64,000 nucleotides of DNA from CmP2 sp052084925 (lineage in GTDB: Bacteria > Actinomycetota > Actinomycetes > Actinomycetales > Micrococcaceae): assembly GCA_052084925.1 (NCBI GenBank), contig JBQDEV010000004.1, positions 124,001-188,000 on the forward strand, read 5' to 3'. The position numbers and the translations under genes were made by a program. The notes beneath the pieces were generated by a model. That model was not told the DNA's origin. It was given only the letters and a program-made list of their open reading frames with translations, and did no database searches. Positions within the stretch are counted from its first letter, which is position 1; each line of letters starts with the position of its first letter. Positions 51,528 to 60,762 of this stretch are shown here, piece after piece.

Positions 51528-52196
51528 GTGAATACACATGAGGCGATCAATCCGGACGGTCGGAACACCCGGTGGGACCAGCACCGTCGCGAACGGCGCG
51601 ATGAGCTCATCAAATCGGCTCGCGCCGCCGTACATGATCTGGGCCCCTCCGCATCGATGGACGAAATCGCCGCGCATGCTGGTACCTCGAAGTCGGTGTT
51701 CTATCGGTATTTCGGTGATAAGAACGGTCTGCAGCGAGCGGTCGGTGAGAAGGCTATTGAGTTTGTGGCCTCCGAACTGATCCGGGCCGCTCGAGGCAAG
51801 GATAACCCGCTCGAGGCGCTGCAGACCATGATCACCATCTACCTCGAACTCGCTGAATCCTCGCCGAACGTGTACACGTTCTCGACCGAGTCCGGCGGCG
51901 AGACCTCCGAATTCTTCACCGGGATCACCGACGTCATCTCCACGATTCATGAACGGTTCGTCGTCGAGTCGCAGCCGGAGCACCGCGAGAGCATGGCGGC
52001 GCGAGTCTCCTCGACCTATTGGTCCACGGCGGCCATCGGCTTCATCCGACATGCCGGAGAGCAATGGCTCACTGAGCCGCCGCATGAGGCTCATCCCACG
52101 GCACCGCAGCTCGCTCGCTACATCACGCGGTGGCTGGTGCAGGGCTTTCAGCCACCGCGCACCGCGCAACCGACCACGCCACCCCGACACGCCTGA
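51528..52196 (+). CDS. TetR family transcriptional regulator
   Basis: A 222-residue repressor-type protein. The N-terminal DNA-binding domain runs through ASMDEIAAHAGTSKSVFYRY followed by FGDKNGL (helix-turn-helix at about 43-65); the ligand-binding domain is alpha-helical and not conserved. Its place between the divergent fadA operon and the large acyl-CoA dehydrogenase suggests it senses an acyl-CoA and controls both. GTG start; leaderless by position. Confidence 0.9.
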   Translation: MNTHEAINPDGRNTRWDQHRRERRDELIKSARAAVHDLGPSASMDEIAAHAGTSKSVFYRYFGDKNGLQRAVGEKAIEFVASELIRAARGKDNPLEALQTMITIYLELAESSPNVYTFSTESGGETSEFFTGITDVISTIHERFVVESQPEHRESMAARVSSTYWSTAAIGFIRHAGEQWLTEPPHEAHPTAPQLARYITRWLVQGFQPPRTAQPTTPPRHA

Positions 52197-52222
52197 ACGA
52201 CTAACTACCCCAAGGAGCAACC

Positions 52223-54310
52223 ATGTCCCCCTCCGCTTCTCACCTGACGATCGACCAGCAGCAGGTCCAGGACCTACTTCTGGGGCGCTGGGCCGACGCA
52301 CGCCGCGAGGCGCGCGAACGGATGAAGGACCCCGAGTACCACAAGATCGAGGGACAGCACTACACCGAGCACCGTGAGCGCACGCTGTCACAGTTGCACG
52401 CGCTGGTGAAGGAGAACGCCGTGCAGAAGGCGTTCCCCAGCCGTTTCGGCGGCGAAGACAACCACGGCGGAAACATTGCCGGCTTCAGTGAGCTGGTGCT
52501 GGGTGACCCCTCGACTCAGATCAAGGCCGGGGTCCAGTGGGGACTCTTCGGTGCCGCGATTCTTCATCTCGGCACGGAGGCACACCATGAGGCATGGTTA
52601 CCCCAGATCATGGACCTGAGCCTTCCGGGCGCCTTTGCGATGACCGAGATCGGTCACGGTTCCGATGTAGCCTCGCTGGCGACTACGGCCACCTATCTTC
52701 CAGACTCCGATGAATTCGAGATTCACACCCCCTTCAAGGCTGCTTGGAAGGAATACCTTGGCAACGCCGCACTGCACGGTCGTGCGGCCGTGGTGTTCGC
52801 GCAGTTGATCACCGGCGGCGTCAACCATGGCGTCCACTGCTTCTTCATTCCGATTCGTGATGAGAACGGTGAATTCTTGCCGGGCATCGGCGGCGAGGAC
52901 GACGGTGTCAAAGGTGGACTCAATGGCGTCGACAATGGCCGTCTCCACTTCACCCACGTGCGCATTCCCCGCACGAACCTGCTGAACCGCTACGGCAACG
53001 TGGACGAGGAAGGGGTCTACACCTCGCCCATTGCGTCGCCCGGACGTCGCTTCTTCACCATGCTCGGCACCCTGGTACAAGGGCGTGTGTCGCTGTCGAT
53101 GTCCTCCGCCGTTACCTCGGCGATGGCGCTCACCGGTGCCATCACTTATGGCAATCAGCGGCGCCAGTTCAATGCCAGCTCCGACACCGAGGAAGAGGTG
53201 CTGCTGGACTACCAGCTGCACCAGCGTCGGTTGATCGACCGGCTCGCTCGCACCTATGCAGACATGTTCTCGGCGAACCTTCTCCTGGAGAAATTCAACG
53301 AGGTCTTCTCGGGTGAAGCCGACGATGACGAGAACCGTCAGGAACTCGAAACCCTGGCTGCCGCGATCAAGCCGATGACGACCTGGAACGCCTTAGACAC
53401 CCTCCAAGAGTCCCGTGAGGCCTGTGGTGGCGCCGGGTTCATGGCCAAGAACCGTTTCGCGAGCCTGCGCGCTGACCTGGACATCTACGTCACCTTCGAA
53501 GGCGACAACAACGTTCTGCTGCAGCTGGTGGGCAAGCGACTGCTGACCGACTTCTCACAAGAGCTGTCGAACATGTCCGTGGGCGTGCTCTCTCGATTCG
53601 TCGCGGACCGGGCGTCCGAAGCTGTCGTGCAGCGCTCCGGACTGCGCCGTGTGGTGCAGACCGTGCAGGACGTGGGGTCGGAGCGGAAATCCGCCAACTG
53701 GTTCAAGGATCCGGAGGTCCAGCGCGCTCTGCTCACCGATCGGGTGCGCGTCCATGTTAGTGAGATTGGCACGGCAATGATGCCGGTGGCGAAGAAGTCT
53801 CAGGCCGAACAGGCCCGCGTTTTCAACGAGAACCAGTTCCAGCTCATCGAGGCCGCCAAGGCGCAGGCAGTGCTGCTGCAGTGGGAGACGTTCACGGAGA
53901 TCCTGGACCAGGTCACGAACGAGGACACCCTCACCGTGATGACCTGGTTGCGCGATCTCTTCGTCCTCAGCGAGATCGAGAGCGACCTGGGCTGGTTCAT
54001 CGAGAACGGTCGCATCTCCCAGCAGCGTGCGCGCACGCTGCGCGGATACACCAACCGGCTCGCGGCGCGACTGCGTCCCTATGCTCAGGACCTGGTCGAT
54101 TCCTTCGGTTTCGCCCCGGAGCACCTGCGCATGGACGTGGCCACCGGGGAAGAGCAGATTCGTCAGGAGGAGGCATCAGAGTATTTCCGACGGCTGCGCG
54201 CTGCAGGTGATGCCCCGCTGGACGAGAAGGTGATCAACGCTCGTCGTAAGGCCGAGGAGAAGGCCGCGCGCAAGGCAGCGGCCAAGTCGGGCAAGACCGC
54301 GAAACGCTAA
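52223..54310 (+). CDS. Large acyl-CoA dehydrogenase (FadE5-like)
   Basis: A 695-residue flavoenzyme of the long acyl-CoA dehydrogenase type (FadE5 and relatives, about 600 residues), introducing the 2,3 double bond in acyl-CoA. Seen: GAFAMTEIGHGSDVASLATTA in the FAD/substrate region, RGRLHFTHVRIPRTNLLNRYG-like mid segment, and CGGAGFMAKNR. The extended C-terminal domain ends in a Lys/Ala-rich tail (NARRKAEEKAARKAAAK). SD AAGGAG, 26 bases after tetR. With fadA, FabG and MaoC it completes a beta-oxidation-like set. Confidence 0.9.
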   Translation: MSPSASHLTIDQQQVQDLLLGRWADARREARERMKDPEYHKIEGQHYTEHRERTLSQLHALVKENAVQKAFPSRFGGEDNHGGNIAGFSELVLGDPSTQIKAGVQWGLFGAAILHLGTEAHHEAWLPQIMDLSLPGAFAMTEIGHGSDVASLATTATYLPDSDEFEIHTPFKAAWKEYLGNAALHGRAAVVFAQLITGGVNHGVHCFFIPIRDENGEFLPGIGGEDDGVKGGLNGVDNGRLHFTHVRIPRTNLLNRYGNVDEEGVYTSPIASPGRRFFTMLGTLVQGRVSLSMSSAVTSAMALTGAITYGNQRRQFNASSDTEEEVLLDYQLHQRRLIDRLARTYADMFSANLLLEKFNEVFSGEADDDENRQELETLAAAIKPMTTWNALDTLQESREACGGAGFMAKNRFASLRADLDIYVTFEGDNNVLLQLVGKRLLTDFSQELSNMSVGVLSRFVADRASEAVVQRSGLRRVVQTVQDVGSERKSANWFKDPEVQRALLTDRVRVHVSEIGTAMMPVAKKSQAEQARVFNENQFQLIEAAKAQAVLLQWETFTEILDQVTNEDTLTVMTWLRDLFVLSEIESDLGWFIENGRISQQRARTLRGYTNRLAARLRPYAQDLVDSFGFAPEHLRMDVATGEEQIRQEEASEYFRRLRAAGDAPLDEKVINARRKAEEKAARKAAAKSGKTAKR

Positions 54311-54347
54311 CCACGGCGCGCACCGCGACGTCGAGGTTCACGCAACG

Positions 54348-54384
54348 AGTTCTGGGACAGGGTCAGTGATCCTGTCCCAGAACT
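54348..54384. terminator. 14-bp perfect hairpin between convergent fadE and glgA
   Basis: Arms 54348-54361 and 54371-54384 pair exactly around a 9-base loop. The 3' end of glgA, including its stop codon, lies inside the hairpin, which can serve both convergent transcripts. No T-tract. Confidence 0.75.
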
Positions 54385-55568
54385 GTTTCATAGACCTCGA
54401 CGGTGCGCTGCGCAATGGCTTCCCACGAGAAGTGCTCCCGGGCTCGGGCACGGCCCCGCTCCCCCATCTGAAGAGCGTGGTCCGGATCGGAGAGCACTTC
54501 CGTGAGCGCTGCGGCGAAATCCGCCACGAACTGTTCTTCGTCCAGCGGTGTCCCGGAGCCATCCTCGACCTGGTCCAGTGGAACCAGCATGCCGGTGGCT
54601 CCGTCCTCGACGACCTCAGGGATTCCCCCGGTCGCCGAGGCCACCACGGCCGTACCGCACGCCATGGCCTCCAGATTGACGATGCCCAGCGGCTCGTAGA
54701 TCGAGGGGCAGGCGAAAACAGTGGCATGAGAGAGCAACTGAGTGATCTCCGCTCTCGGCACCATCCCTTCGATCACGAAGACGCCATCACGTTGCTGACG
54801 CAAGTCATCCAGCAGGTCGTTGACCTCGGCCGCGAGCTCCGGAGTATCGGCGGCCCCAAGGCAGAGCACGATCTGGACGCCGGGGTCCAGCAGGCGTGCG
54901 GCGCGCAACAGATAGGGCACTCCCTTCTGTCGCGTGACGCGTCCGACGAAGGCGACGGTCTCACGCTGCGGGTCGATACCGCGCTTCTCCAAGGCGTCGA
55001 CGTCGCTCTGTGGAGTCCACGTCTGGGTATCGATGCCGTTATGGACCACGTGCAGTTTGGCGGTATTAACGTCGGGATAGGCCTTGAGGATGTCGCGGCG
55101 CATTCCTTCCGAGACCGCGATGATACCAGCGGCGGAATCGTAGGCCGTGGCTTCAGCCCAACGGGAGAGGCGGTAACCGCCACCGAGCTGCTCGGCTTTC
55201 CATGGGCGCAGCGGCTCCAGAGAATGTGCCGACAGGATGTGCGGTACGTCGTGGAGCAGCCCACCGAGGTGTCCGGCCATATTCGCATACCAGGTATGGG
55301 TGTGGATGAGATCGGTTCCGCCGAGATTCTCGAGCATCCCCAGGTCGGTTCCCAGCGTCTGGACGGCCGCGTTGGCCGAGGAGAGCGTCTCGGGCGCCTG
55401 GTAGCTGGTAACGGCGGCACCGTGGTAATCGGCGTCTCGGGGCGCTCCGAAGGCGTGAACACGCAGATCTACTCGTGGGGCAAGCACTCTGGACAGCTCT
55501 GCGACGTGGACCCCCGCCCCGCCGTAGATCTCCGGTGGGAACTCTTTGGTGACGATATCGATTCTCAC
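54363..55568 (-). CDS. glgA: Glycogen synthase, GT4 type (GlgA/GlgM)
   Basis: A 401-residue GT4 glycosyltransferase of the actinobacterial glycogen-synthase type: KEFPPEIYGGAGVHVAELSR at the N-terminus, THTWYANMAGHLGG, FVGRVTRQKGVPYLLRA, and the donor site SIYEPLGIVNLEAMACGTAV. In actinobacteria this family (GlgM) makes maltose-1-phosphate or extends glucan from ADP-glucose. It is divergent from glgC, the ADP-glucose maker. GTG 55568 has TACGGT six bases upstream. Confidence 0.93.
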   Translation of the reverse strand: MRIDIVTKEFPPEIYGGAGVHVAELSRVLAPRVDLRVHAFGAPRDADYHGAAVTSYQAPETLSSANAAVQTLGTDLGMLENLGGTDLIHTHTWYANMAGHLGGLLHDVPHILSAHSLEPLRPWKAEQLGGGYRLSRWAEATAYDSAAGIIAVSEGMRRDILKAYPDVNTAKLHVVHNGIDTQTWTPQSDVDALEKRGIDPQRETVAFVGRVTRQKGVPYLLRAARLLDPGVQIVLCLGAADTPELAAEVNDLLDDLRQQRDGVFVIEGMVPRAEITQLLSHATVFACPSIYEPLGIVNLEAMACGTAVVASATGGIPEVVEDGATGMLVPLDQVEDGSGTPLDEEQFVADFAAALTEVLSDPDHALQMGERGRARAREHFSWEAIAQRTVEVYETVLGQDH

Positions 55569-55574
55569 GATCCC

Positions 55575-55580
55575 ACCGTA
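55575..55580 (-). promoter_or_regulatory. Candidate leaderless -10 for glgA (TACGGT)
   Basis: TACGGT, six bases, GTG 55568; no SD. Confidence 0.5.
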
Positions 55581-55686
55581 ATCGACTCTGGCGCCGGGCC
55601 GGTAGGTCCCGGCGCCGCCCCGCGTTGGTGCATGAATTCGTGTGAACCAGCGTGACCGAACTCTGGTGAAAACGGTGGTGGCTGGA

Positions 55687-55692
55687 TACTCT
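55687..55692 (+). promoter_or_regulatory. Candidate -10 for glgC (TACTCT)
   Basis: TACTCT 38 bases ahead of the glgC GTG, which has its own SD (GAGGA), so a short leader is expected. Confidence 0.35.
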
Positions 55693-55730
55693 CAAGCTGA
55701 ATGGACTCTTGATGCGATTGAGGATGTGCT

Positions 55731-56984
55731 GTGGCTCAGAAAAAGGTACTAGCAATCGTTCTTGCCGGCGGCGAGGGAAAACGGCTGATGCCTCTGACCG
55801 CCGACCGCGCCAAGCCCGCAGTGCCCTTCGCGGGCCAGTACCGACTGATCGATTTCGCCCTGTCGAACCTGGTGAACTCGCATTACCTGAAGATCGTGGT
55901 GCTCACCCAGTACAAGTCGCACTCCCTGGACCGGCATATCTCCGAGACCTGGCGCATGTCGACGCTGCTGCAGAACTACGTCGCCTCGGTGCCGGCCCAG
56001 CAGCGTCGGGGCAAGGAATGGTTCCTTGGGTCGGCCAATGCCATCTACCAGTCCATGAACCTGATCTCCGACGCCCGCCCGGACATCGTCGTCGTCATCG
56101 GCGCGGATCACGTGTATCGGATGGATTTCGAGCAGATGGTGCAGCAGCACATCGACTCCGGGGCCGACGCCACGGTCGCGGCGGTGCGGCAGCCCTTGGA
56201 ACTGGCCCCCTCCTTCGGCGTCATCGAGACAGAGACGAGCGACCCGAGTCGGATCGCCCGGTTCGTGGAGAAGCCCTCCTCCACGCCGGGACTGCAGGAC
56301 GATCCCACCCAGTTCCTCGCCTCGATGGGCAACTATGTCTTCACGAAGGATGCCCTGGTGGAGGCACTGAATAAGGATGCCGCCACTGAGGATACGCATC
56401 ACGACATGGGTGGGGACATCATCCCGTGGTTCGTGGAGAACGGGTCCTGCGGCGTCTACGACTTCACGCACAACGATGTTCCCGGACAGGGCGCGGATGT
56501 CCACTACTGGCGCGACGTCGGAACACTGGACTCCTACTATGAGGCCCACATGGACCTGGTCAGCCCCTGGCCCGAGTTCAACCTCTACAACGAGGAATGG
56601 CCGATCTTCACGCGGCAGCAGATCTCCCCGCCGGCGAAGCTGGTGCGCTCAGCCACCAAACGGCCGGGGACCGCGGTGGATTCGATCCTGTCGCAGGGCG
56701 TGGTCATCTCCGGTGGCACGGTGGCGCAGTCGGTGCTGTCCACCTCGGCGCGCGTCAACCATGACGCCTGGGTCGAGCAGTCGGTGCTGCTGGACAGCGT
56801 CGTCGTGGGAGATGGTGCCCAGGTGCGCAACGCCATCGTCGACAAGAACGTGGTGATTCCCAACGGAGTCCGCATCGGATTCGACCGAGCTGAAGACGAG
56901 GCCCGCGGATTCACCGTGACCGAGTCGGGTCTGACCGTGGTGGCGAAGAATCAGACGATCACCTCCGAATCCCGGAACTCCTGA
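55731..56984 (+). CDS. glgC: Glucose-1-phosphate adenylyltransferase
   Basis: Makes ADP-glucose from glucose-1-phosphate and ATP, the donor for glycogen and maltose-1-phosphate synthesis. The 417-residue protein has the nucleotide-binding LAGGEGKRLMPLT, RAKPAVPFAGQYRLIDFALS, the IGADHVYRMD motif, FVEKP, and a C-terminal left-handed beta-helix (VVISGGTVAQSVLSTSARV). GTG start with GAGGA eight bases ahead. Divergent from glgA over 162 bases. Confidence 0.96.
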   Translation: MAQKKVLAIVLAGGEGKRLMPLTADRAKPAVPFAGQYRLIDFALSNLVNSHYLKIVVLTQYKSHSLDRHISETWRMSTLLQNYVASVPAQQRRGKEWFLGSANAIYQSMNLISDARPDIVVVIGADHVYRMDFEQMVQQHIDSGADATVAAVRQPLELAPSFGVIETETSDPSRIARFVEKPSSTPGLQDDPTQFLASMGNYVFTKDALVEALNKDAATEDTHHDMGGDIIPWFVENGSCGVYDFTHNDVPGQGADVHYWRDVGTLDSYYEAHMDLVSPWPEFNLYNEEWPIFTRQQISPPAKLVRSATKRPGTAVDSILSQGVVISGGTVAQSVLSTSARVNHDAWVEQSVLLDSVVVGDGAQVRNAIVDKNVVIPNGVRIGFDRAEDEARGFTVTESGLTVVAKNQTITSESRNS

Positions 56985-57002
56985 GCCCCAGGGCCGAGAT
57001 GA

Positions 57003-57008
57003 TTCAAT
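57003..57008 (+). promoter_or_regulatory. Weak leaderless -10 candidate for pepN (TTCAAT)
   Basis: TTCAAT, six bases (AGGGGG), ATG 57015. The A at position 2 of the hexamer is missing and the six bases could also act as a close SD, so this is uncertain. Confidence 0.3.
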
Positions 57009-57014
57009 AGGGGG

Positions 57015-59684
57015 ATGACCCCCTCCGAGATTGATCTGGATCACAAGAACCTCCACCGCGACGAGGCCGAGGCCAGAGCCGCCATCGTGTCCGTATCGGA
57101 CTACGACGTCTTCGTGAACCTGAGTCGTTCTGAGGATCTCAACGAGGACACGTACCCGGTCACCACCGTCATCCGCTTCGAATGCACCGATCCCGGGGCC
57201 ACCACGTTCCTAGACTCCCTGCACGCAGAAGTGCACCGCGTGCAGCTCAACGGTGTCGAGCTGCCGTTGGCATCCGCGGTCGGGTCCGCGCGCATTCTGC
57301 TCCCGCAATTGCAGGAGCACAACGAGGTGCAGATCGAATCCACCAGCCGCTTCTCCACCTCCGGGGAGGGCATGCACCGTTTCCGTGATCCCGGTGACGG
57401 CAAGATCTACCTCTACACCCAGTACGAGCCCGCCGACGCCCGCCGGGTGTTCCCCAATTTCGAGCAACCTGACTTGAAGGCCCGGTTTACTTTTCACCTC
57501 ATCGGCCCGCAGGACTGGGTCCTGGCGTCGAATCAGGCAGAAGTGTCCCGGACGAGCCGAGACGGCGTCAGTACCGTTGACTTCGCTCCCACTCCCCCGC
57601 AGTCGACCTACATCACCACCCTGCTCGCCGGACCGTATCGGCAGTGGTCCCAGCGCTGGGACGGTCACACTCCGAGCGGTGCCGAACCCATCGAGCTACG
57701 CATCTTCGCCCGTGAGACTCTGGCTCAGCATGTCGACGCCGAGGAGATCTTCACGATCACCCGATCCGGACTGGATTTCTTCCACGATCTCTTCGGGGTC
57801 GCCTACCCCTGGGGCAAGTACGATCAGGCCTTCGTTCCCGAGTACAACCTCGGTGCGATGGAGAATCCTGGACTGGTGACGTTCACAGAGCACTACATAC
57901 CGACCTCCCGCGCCACCGTGGCGCAGCGGCAGGATCGAGCCAACACCATCATGCACGAGATGGCGCACATGTGGTTCGGCGATCTCGTGACGATGCGCTG
58001 GTGGGACGATCTGTGGCTGAAGGAATCGTTCGCTGACTACATGGGAACCCTGGCGGTAGACCGGGCCACGCCTTTCGACGGCGCCTGGGCCAGTTTCGCC
58101 CACCGGCGGAAAGCCTGGGCCTACGTCCAGGACCAATATCCGACGACGCACCCGATCGTCGCCGATATCACCGATCTGGAGGCGGCGCGGCAGAACTTCG
58201 ATGGCATCACCTACGCCAAGGGGGCTTCCGTGCTCAAACAGTTGGTGGCCCACGTCGGTGAAGACGCGTTCAACGAGGCCTCGCGTCGGTACTTCGAGCG
58301 GTACCGGTGGGGCAACGCCACGCTGGACGACTTCCTCGCGGTGCTCTCGGAGACCTCCGGGCGACCCATGCAATCCTGGTCGCGCGTGTGGCTCCAGGCC
58401 GCGGGCGTGACGCACCTGTCGTGGACACTGGATGACAACGGTGTCGCCGTGGTGCGTCAGGACAATCCCGACCCTCGCGGCGGAGGAGCACCGCTGCGAC
58501 CGCACACCCTGCGCATCGGCCGGTATGAACTCGACGCCGAGGCGGCGCTGTCACGCACGGCCAGCAACGACTATGAACTGAAATCGGACTCGGCGACACA
58601 GTCGGTCCCGGACCTCGATACGAGTTCCGCGGCCGAACGGCTGATCCTGCTCAATGACGACGACCTCAGCTACGCCGTCGTGCACCTCGATGAGGTCTCG
58701 CTGGAGACCGTGCTCCAACACCCGCTGGCCGACCCGCTGGCCGCGGCCACCGTGTGGGCGTCCCTGTGGAATGCGGTGCGCGACGGGCGCCTGACGGCCG
58801 CGCGCTACCTCGAGGGGGCGATCACCCTCGCGCCGCAGCTGCACGATGTGGGCCTGCACGCCGGTGTTCTGCGTCAGAGCGTCACCGCGCTGCACCGGTA
58901 CGCGCCGGCGGAAGAACGACCGGCACTGGCGGAGCGTTTCGGCGCCGCCTTGCTGGAGTCGCTGAGCGAGCTCGGGGACGGCTCGGACCGCCAGCGATCT
59001 GCCGTGCGCAGTCTGATGTCCTTGGCTCGCGGCTCGGGGGTACTGCTGGACTCGGTCGAGGACCTGGTACGGGCCGCGCAGTCACAGCGGGCGTGGGATC
59101 TCGCACCCGGCCTGGGCGTGGACGACGAGGTGCGTTGGGCGGCGCTTATTGCGCTGGCCGCTCAGGGACGTATCGACCAGCAGCGACTGGACGCCGAGCT
59201 TGAGGTGCACATCGACGCGTCCACCCGGGCTTGGCATCGCACCGCCGTGAGCGCCCAGCCGATCGCGTCCGTCCGGGAACGCGCCTGGCATGCGGTGCTC
59301 TCCGGCGTGGGCGACAACGGGGCCGCCCTGTCGAATCAGCTCCTCTCCGCCACCGCCGAGGGAGTCACCGCCTCGCACTCGGAACTGATCACCGAGTTCG
59401 AACCGGAGTTCTGGTCATCCCTGGAACAGATCTGGTCGCAGCGCTCGATCGGCATCGCCACCCGCACCATCGAGGGATTGTTTCCCGGCTACCACAACGT
59501 CGAAATCGGCGGTGTCGGCGCGGCGGATCAGCATCCGGTGGTCCAGGCCGCGCAACACTGGCTTGATGAGCACGAGCAGGCGCCGCACACGCTGCGACGG
59601 GTGATTGTCGAGGAACTGGAAGACCTGCGACGTGCGCTGCACGCACAGCTCACGGCACGCGGTGGGTCCACTCGGGTCGGCTGA
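57015..59684 (+). CDS. pepN: Aminopeptidase N (M1)
   Basis: A zinc aminopeptidase of 889 residues. The substrate-anchoring GAMENPG is at about 280-286 and the zinc motif HEMAH at 314-318 with the third ligand E337 (HExxH-x18-E). The N-terminal beta domain and long helical C-terminal domain match the actinobacterial PepN. It follows glgC by 30 bases. Its 3' end overlaps the convergent lipoate ligase gene by 35 bases. Confidence 0.95.
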   Translation: MTPSEIDLDHKNLHRDEAEARAAIVSVSDYDVFVNLSRSEDLNEDTYPVTTVIRFECTDPGATTFLDSLHAEVHRVQLNGVELPLASAVGSARILLPQLQEHNEVQIESTSRFSTSGEGMHRFRDPGDGKIYLYTQYEPADARRVFPNFEQPDLKARFTFHLIGPQDWVLASNQAEVSRTSRDGVSTVDFAPTPPQSTYITTLLAGPYRQWSQRWDGHTPSGAEPIELRIFARETLAQHVDAEEIFTITRSGLDFFHDLFGVAYPWGKYDQAFVPEYNLGAMENPGLVTFTEHYIPTSRATVAQRQDRANTIMHEMAHMWFGDLVTMRWWDDLWLKESFADYMGTLAVDRATPFDGAWASFAHRRKAWAYVQDQYPTTHPIVADITDLEAARQNFDGITYAKGASVLKQLVAHVGEDAFNEASRRYFERYRWGNATLDDFLAVLSETSGRPMQSWSRVWLQAAGVTHLSWTLDDNGVAVVRQDNPDPRGGGAPLRPHTLRIGRYELDAEAALSRTASNDYELKSDSATQSVPDLDTSSAAERLILLNDDDLSYAVVHLDEVSLETVLQHPLADPLAAATVWASLWNAVRDGRLTAARYLEGAITLAPQLHDVGLHAGVLRQSVTALHRYAPAEERPALAERFGAALLESLSELGDGSDRQRSAVRSLMSLARGSGVLLDSVEDLVRAAQSQRAWDLAPGLGVDDEVRWAALIALAAQGRIDQQRLDAELEVHIDASTRAWHRTAVSAQPIASVRERAWHAVLSGVGDNGAALSNQLLSATAEGVTASHSELITEFEPEFWSSLEQIWSQRSIGIATRTIEGLFPGYHNVEIGGVGAADQHPVVQAAQHWLDEHEQAPHTLRRVIVEELEDLRRALHAQLTARGGSTRVG

Positions 59685-60729
59685 ACTTCTCCTCGGCCAA
59701 CTGTTCGGCGCGCTGGATCTCGTCGTCGGTGAGCTCGACGATCTTGGCTCCGTAGCGGGTCTGGAACTCCCCGATCATCGCGTCCCAGATCTGCTGGCGG
59801 CTTAGCCCGGTCTGACGTCGCAGCGGGTCGACGCGTTTCTTGGCGGAGCGGATCCCCTTGTCGGAGAGTTTCTCCTGACCGATACGCAGCACCTCGGTCA
59901 TCTTGCCGGCGTCGATGTCGTAGCTCATGGTGATGTGGTGCAACAGGCCACCGCGGGCGAGCCGCTTCTGGGCGGCACCGCCGATCTTTCCCTGCGGAGT
60001 GGCGATGTCATTGAGCGGTTTGTAGAACGCTTCTACCCCCATGTCGGCCAGCGCGTGCATCACCCAGGCGTCCAAGAACGGGTAGGAATCGCTGAAGCTC
60101 ATGCCGTCAACCAGGGAGGTGGGCGCGTAGAGCGAGTAGGTGACGCAGTTGTCCTGCTCCATGAACATGGCGCCGCCGCCGGAGATCCGGCGGGCCACCG
60201 TCACCCCGTGCCGTTGAACGCCGTCGGGGTTGATCTCGTTAACGAAGGACTGGAAGGAACCGATGACGACCGCCGGATGCGACCACTGCCACAGGCGCAT
60301 GGCCGGTGCCCGCCGTCCGGCGGCAACATCCTCGGTGAGGATCTGATCCAGCGCCACCTGTGTCATGATCGGCAGCGGGGTGGGCGGGATGATCTGCCAG
60401 GCGTGATCCTCCCAGCGCGTGGCGTGACCAGTGGCCCGGCGCACGGCGGTGGCGATGGCGGATTCGTCGAAACCAAACAGCACGGCGTCGTCGCGGATCG
60501 AACCGGTCAGCGCGGTGCGCAGGTCGGCGTGGGTGGTGTCCACGCTGAGACCGGTGAGTGCAGCGTTGATGTCGTCCAGCGCCTCATCCGGTTCCAGGAA
60601 GAAGTCGCCGTTGATCCGGGCGGACCCGATGACACCATCATTCAGGGTCAGATCGGCGACGACGAGCTTGCCGCCGGGGACCTTGTATTCGCCGTGGACG
60701 TCCTGTGGAGAGCGGGAATCAGTAGTCAC
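59650..60729 (-). CDS. Lipoate--protein ligase family protein with N-terminal LplB-like domain
   Basis: A 359-residue protein. The first ~90 residues (HGEYKVPGGKLVVADLTLND, GDFFLEPDEALDDINAAL) resemble the C-terminal accessory domain of LplA, here placed first; the catalytic biotin/lipoate ligase domain follows (RLWQWSHPAVVIGSFQSF, VARRISGGGAMFMEQDN, the active-site lysine in PQGKIGGAAQKR). It should attach lipoate or octanoate to E2/GcvH lysines. GTG 60729 is chosen because TACTCT lies six bases upstream; the longer frame has no similarity. Confidence 0.85.
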   Translation of the reverse strand: MTTDSRSPQDVHGEYKVPGGKLVVADLTLNDGVIGSARINGDFFLEPDEALDDINAALTGLSVDTTHADLRTALTGSIRDDAVLFGFDESAIATAVRRATGHATRWEDHAWQIIPPTPLPIMTQVALDQILTEDVAAGRRAPAMRLWQWSHPAVVIGSFQSFVNEINPDGVQRHGVTVARRISGGGAMFMEQDNCVTYSLYAPTSLVDGMSFSDSYPFLDAWVMHALADMGVEAFYKPLNDIATPQGKIGGAAQKRLARGGLLHHITMSYDIDAGKMTEVLRIGQEKLSDKGIRSAKKRVDPLRRQTGLSRQQIWDAMIGEFQTRYGAKIVELTDDEIQRAEQLAEEKFSRPEWTHRVP

Positions 60730-60735
60730 CCGTCC

Positions 60736-60741
60736 AGAGTA
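60736..60741 (-). promoter_or_regulatory. Candidate leaderless -10 for the lipoate ligase gene (TACTCT)
   Basis: TACTCT, six bases, GTG 60729. It forms a back-to-back pair with the plus-strand hexamer at 60757-60762, only 15 bases apart. Confidence 0.55.
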
Positions 60742-60756
60742 CGACAGATCCCCCGA

Positions 60757-60762
60757 TAGAAT
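60757..60762 (+). promoter_or_regulatory. Candidate leaderless -10 for the 60769 gene (TAGAAT)
   Basis: TAGAAT, six bases, ATG 60769. Confidence 0.55.
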
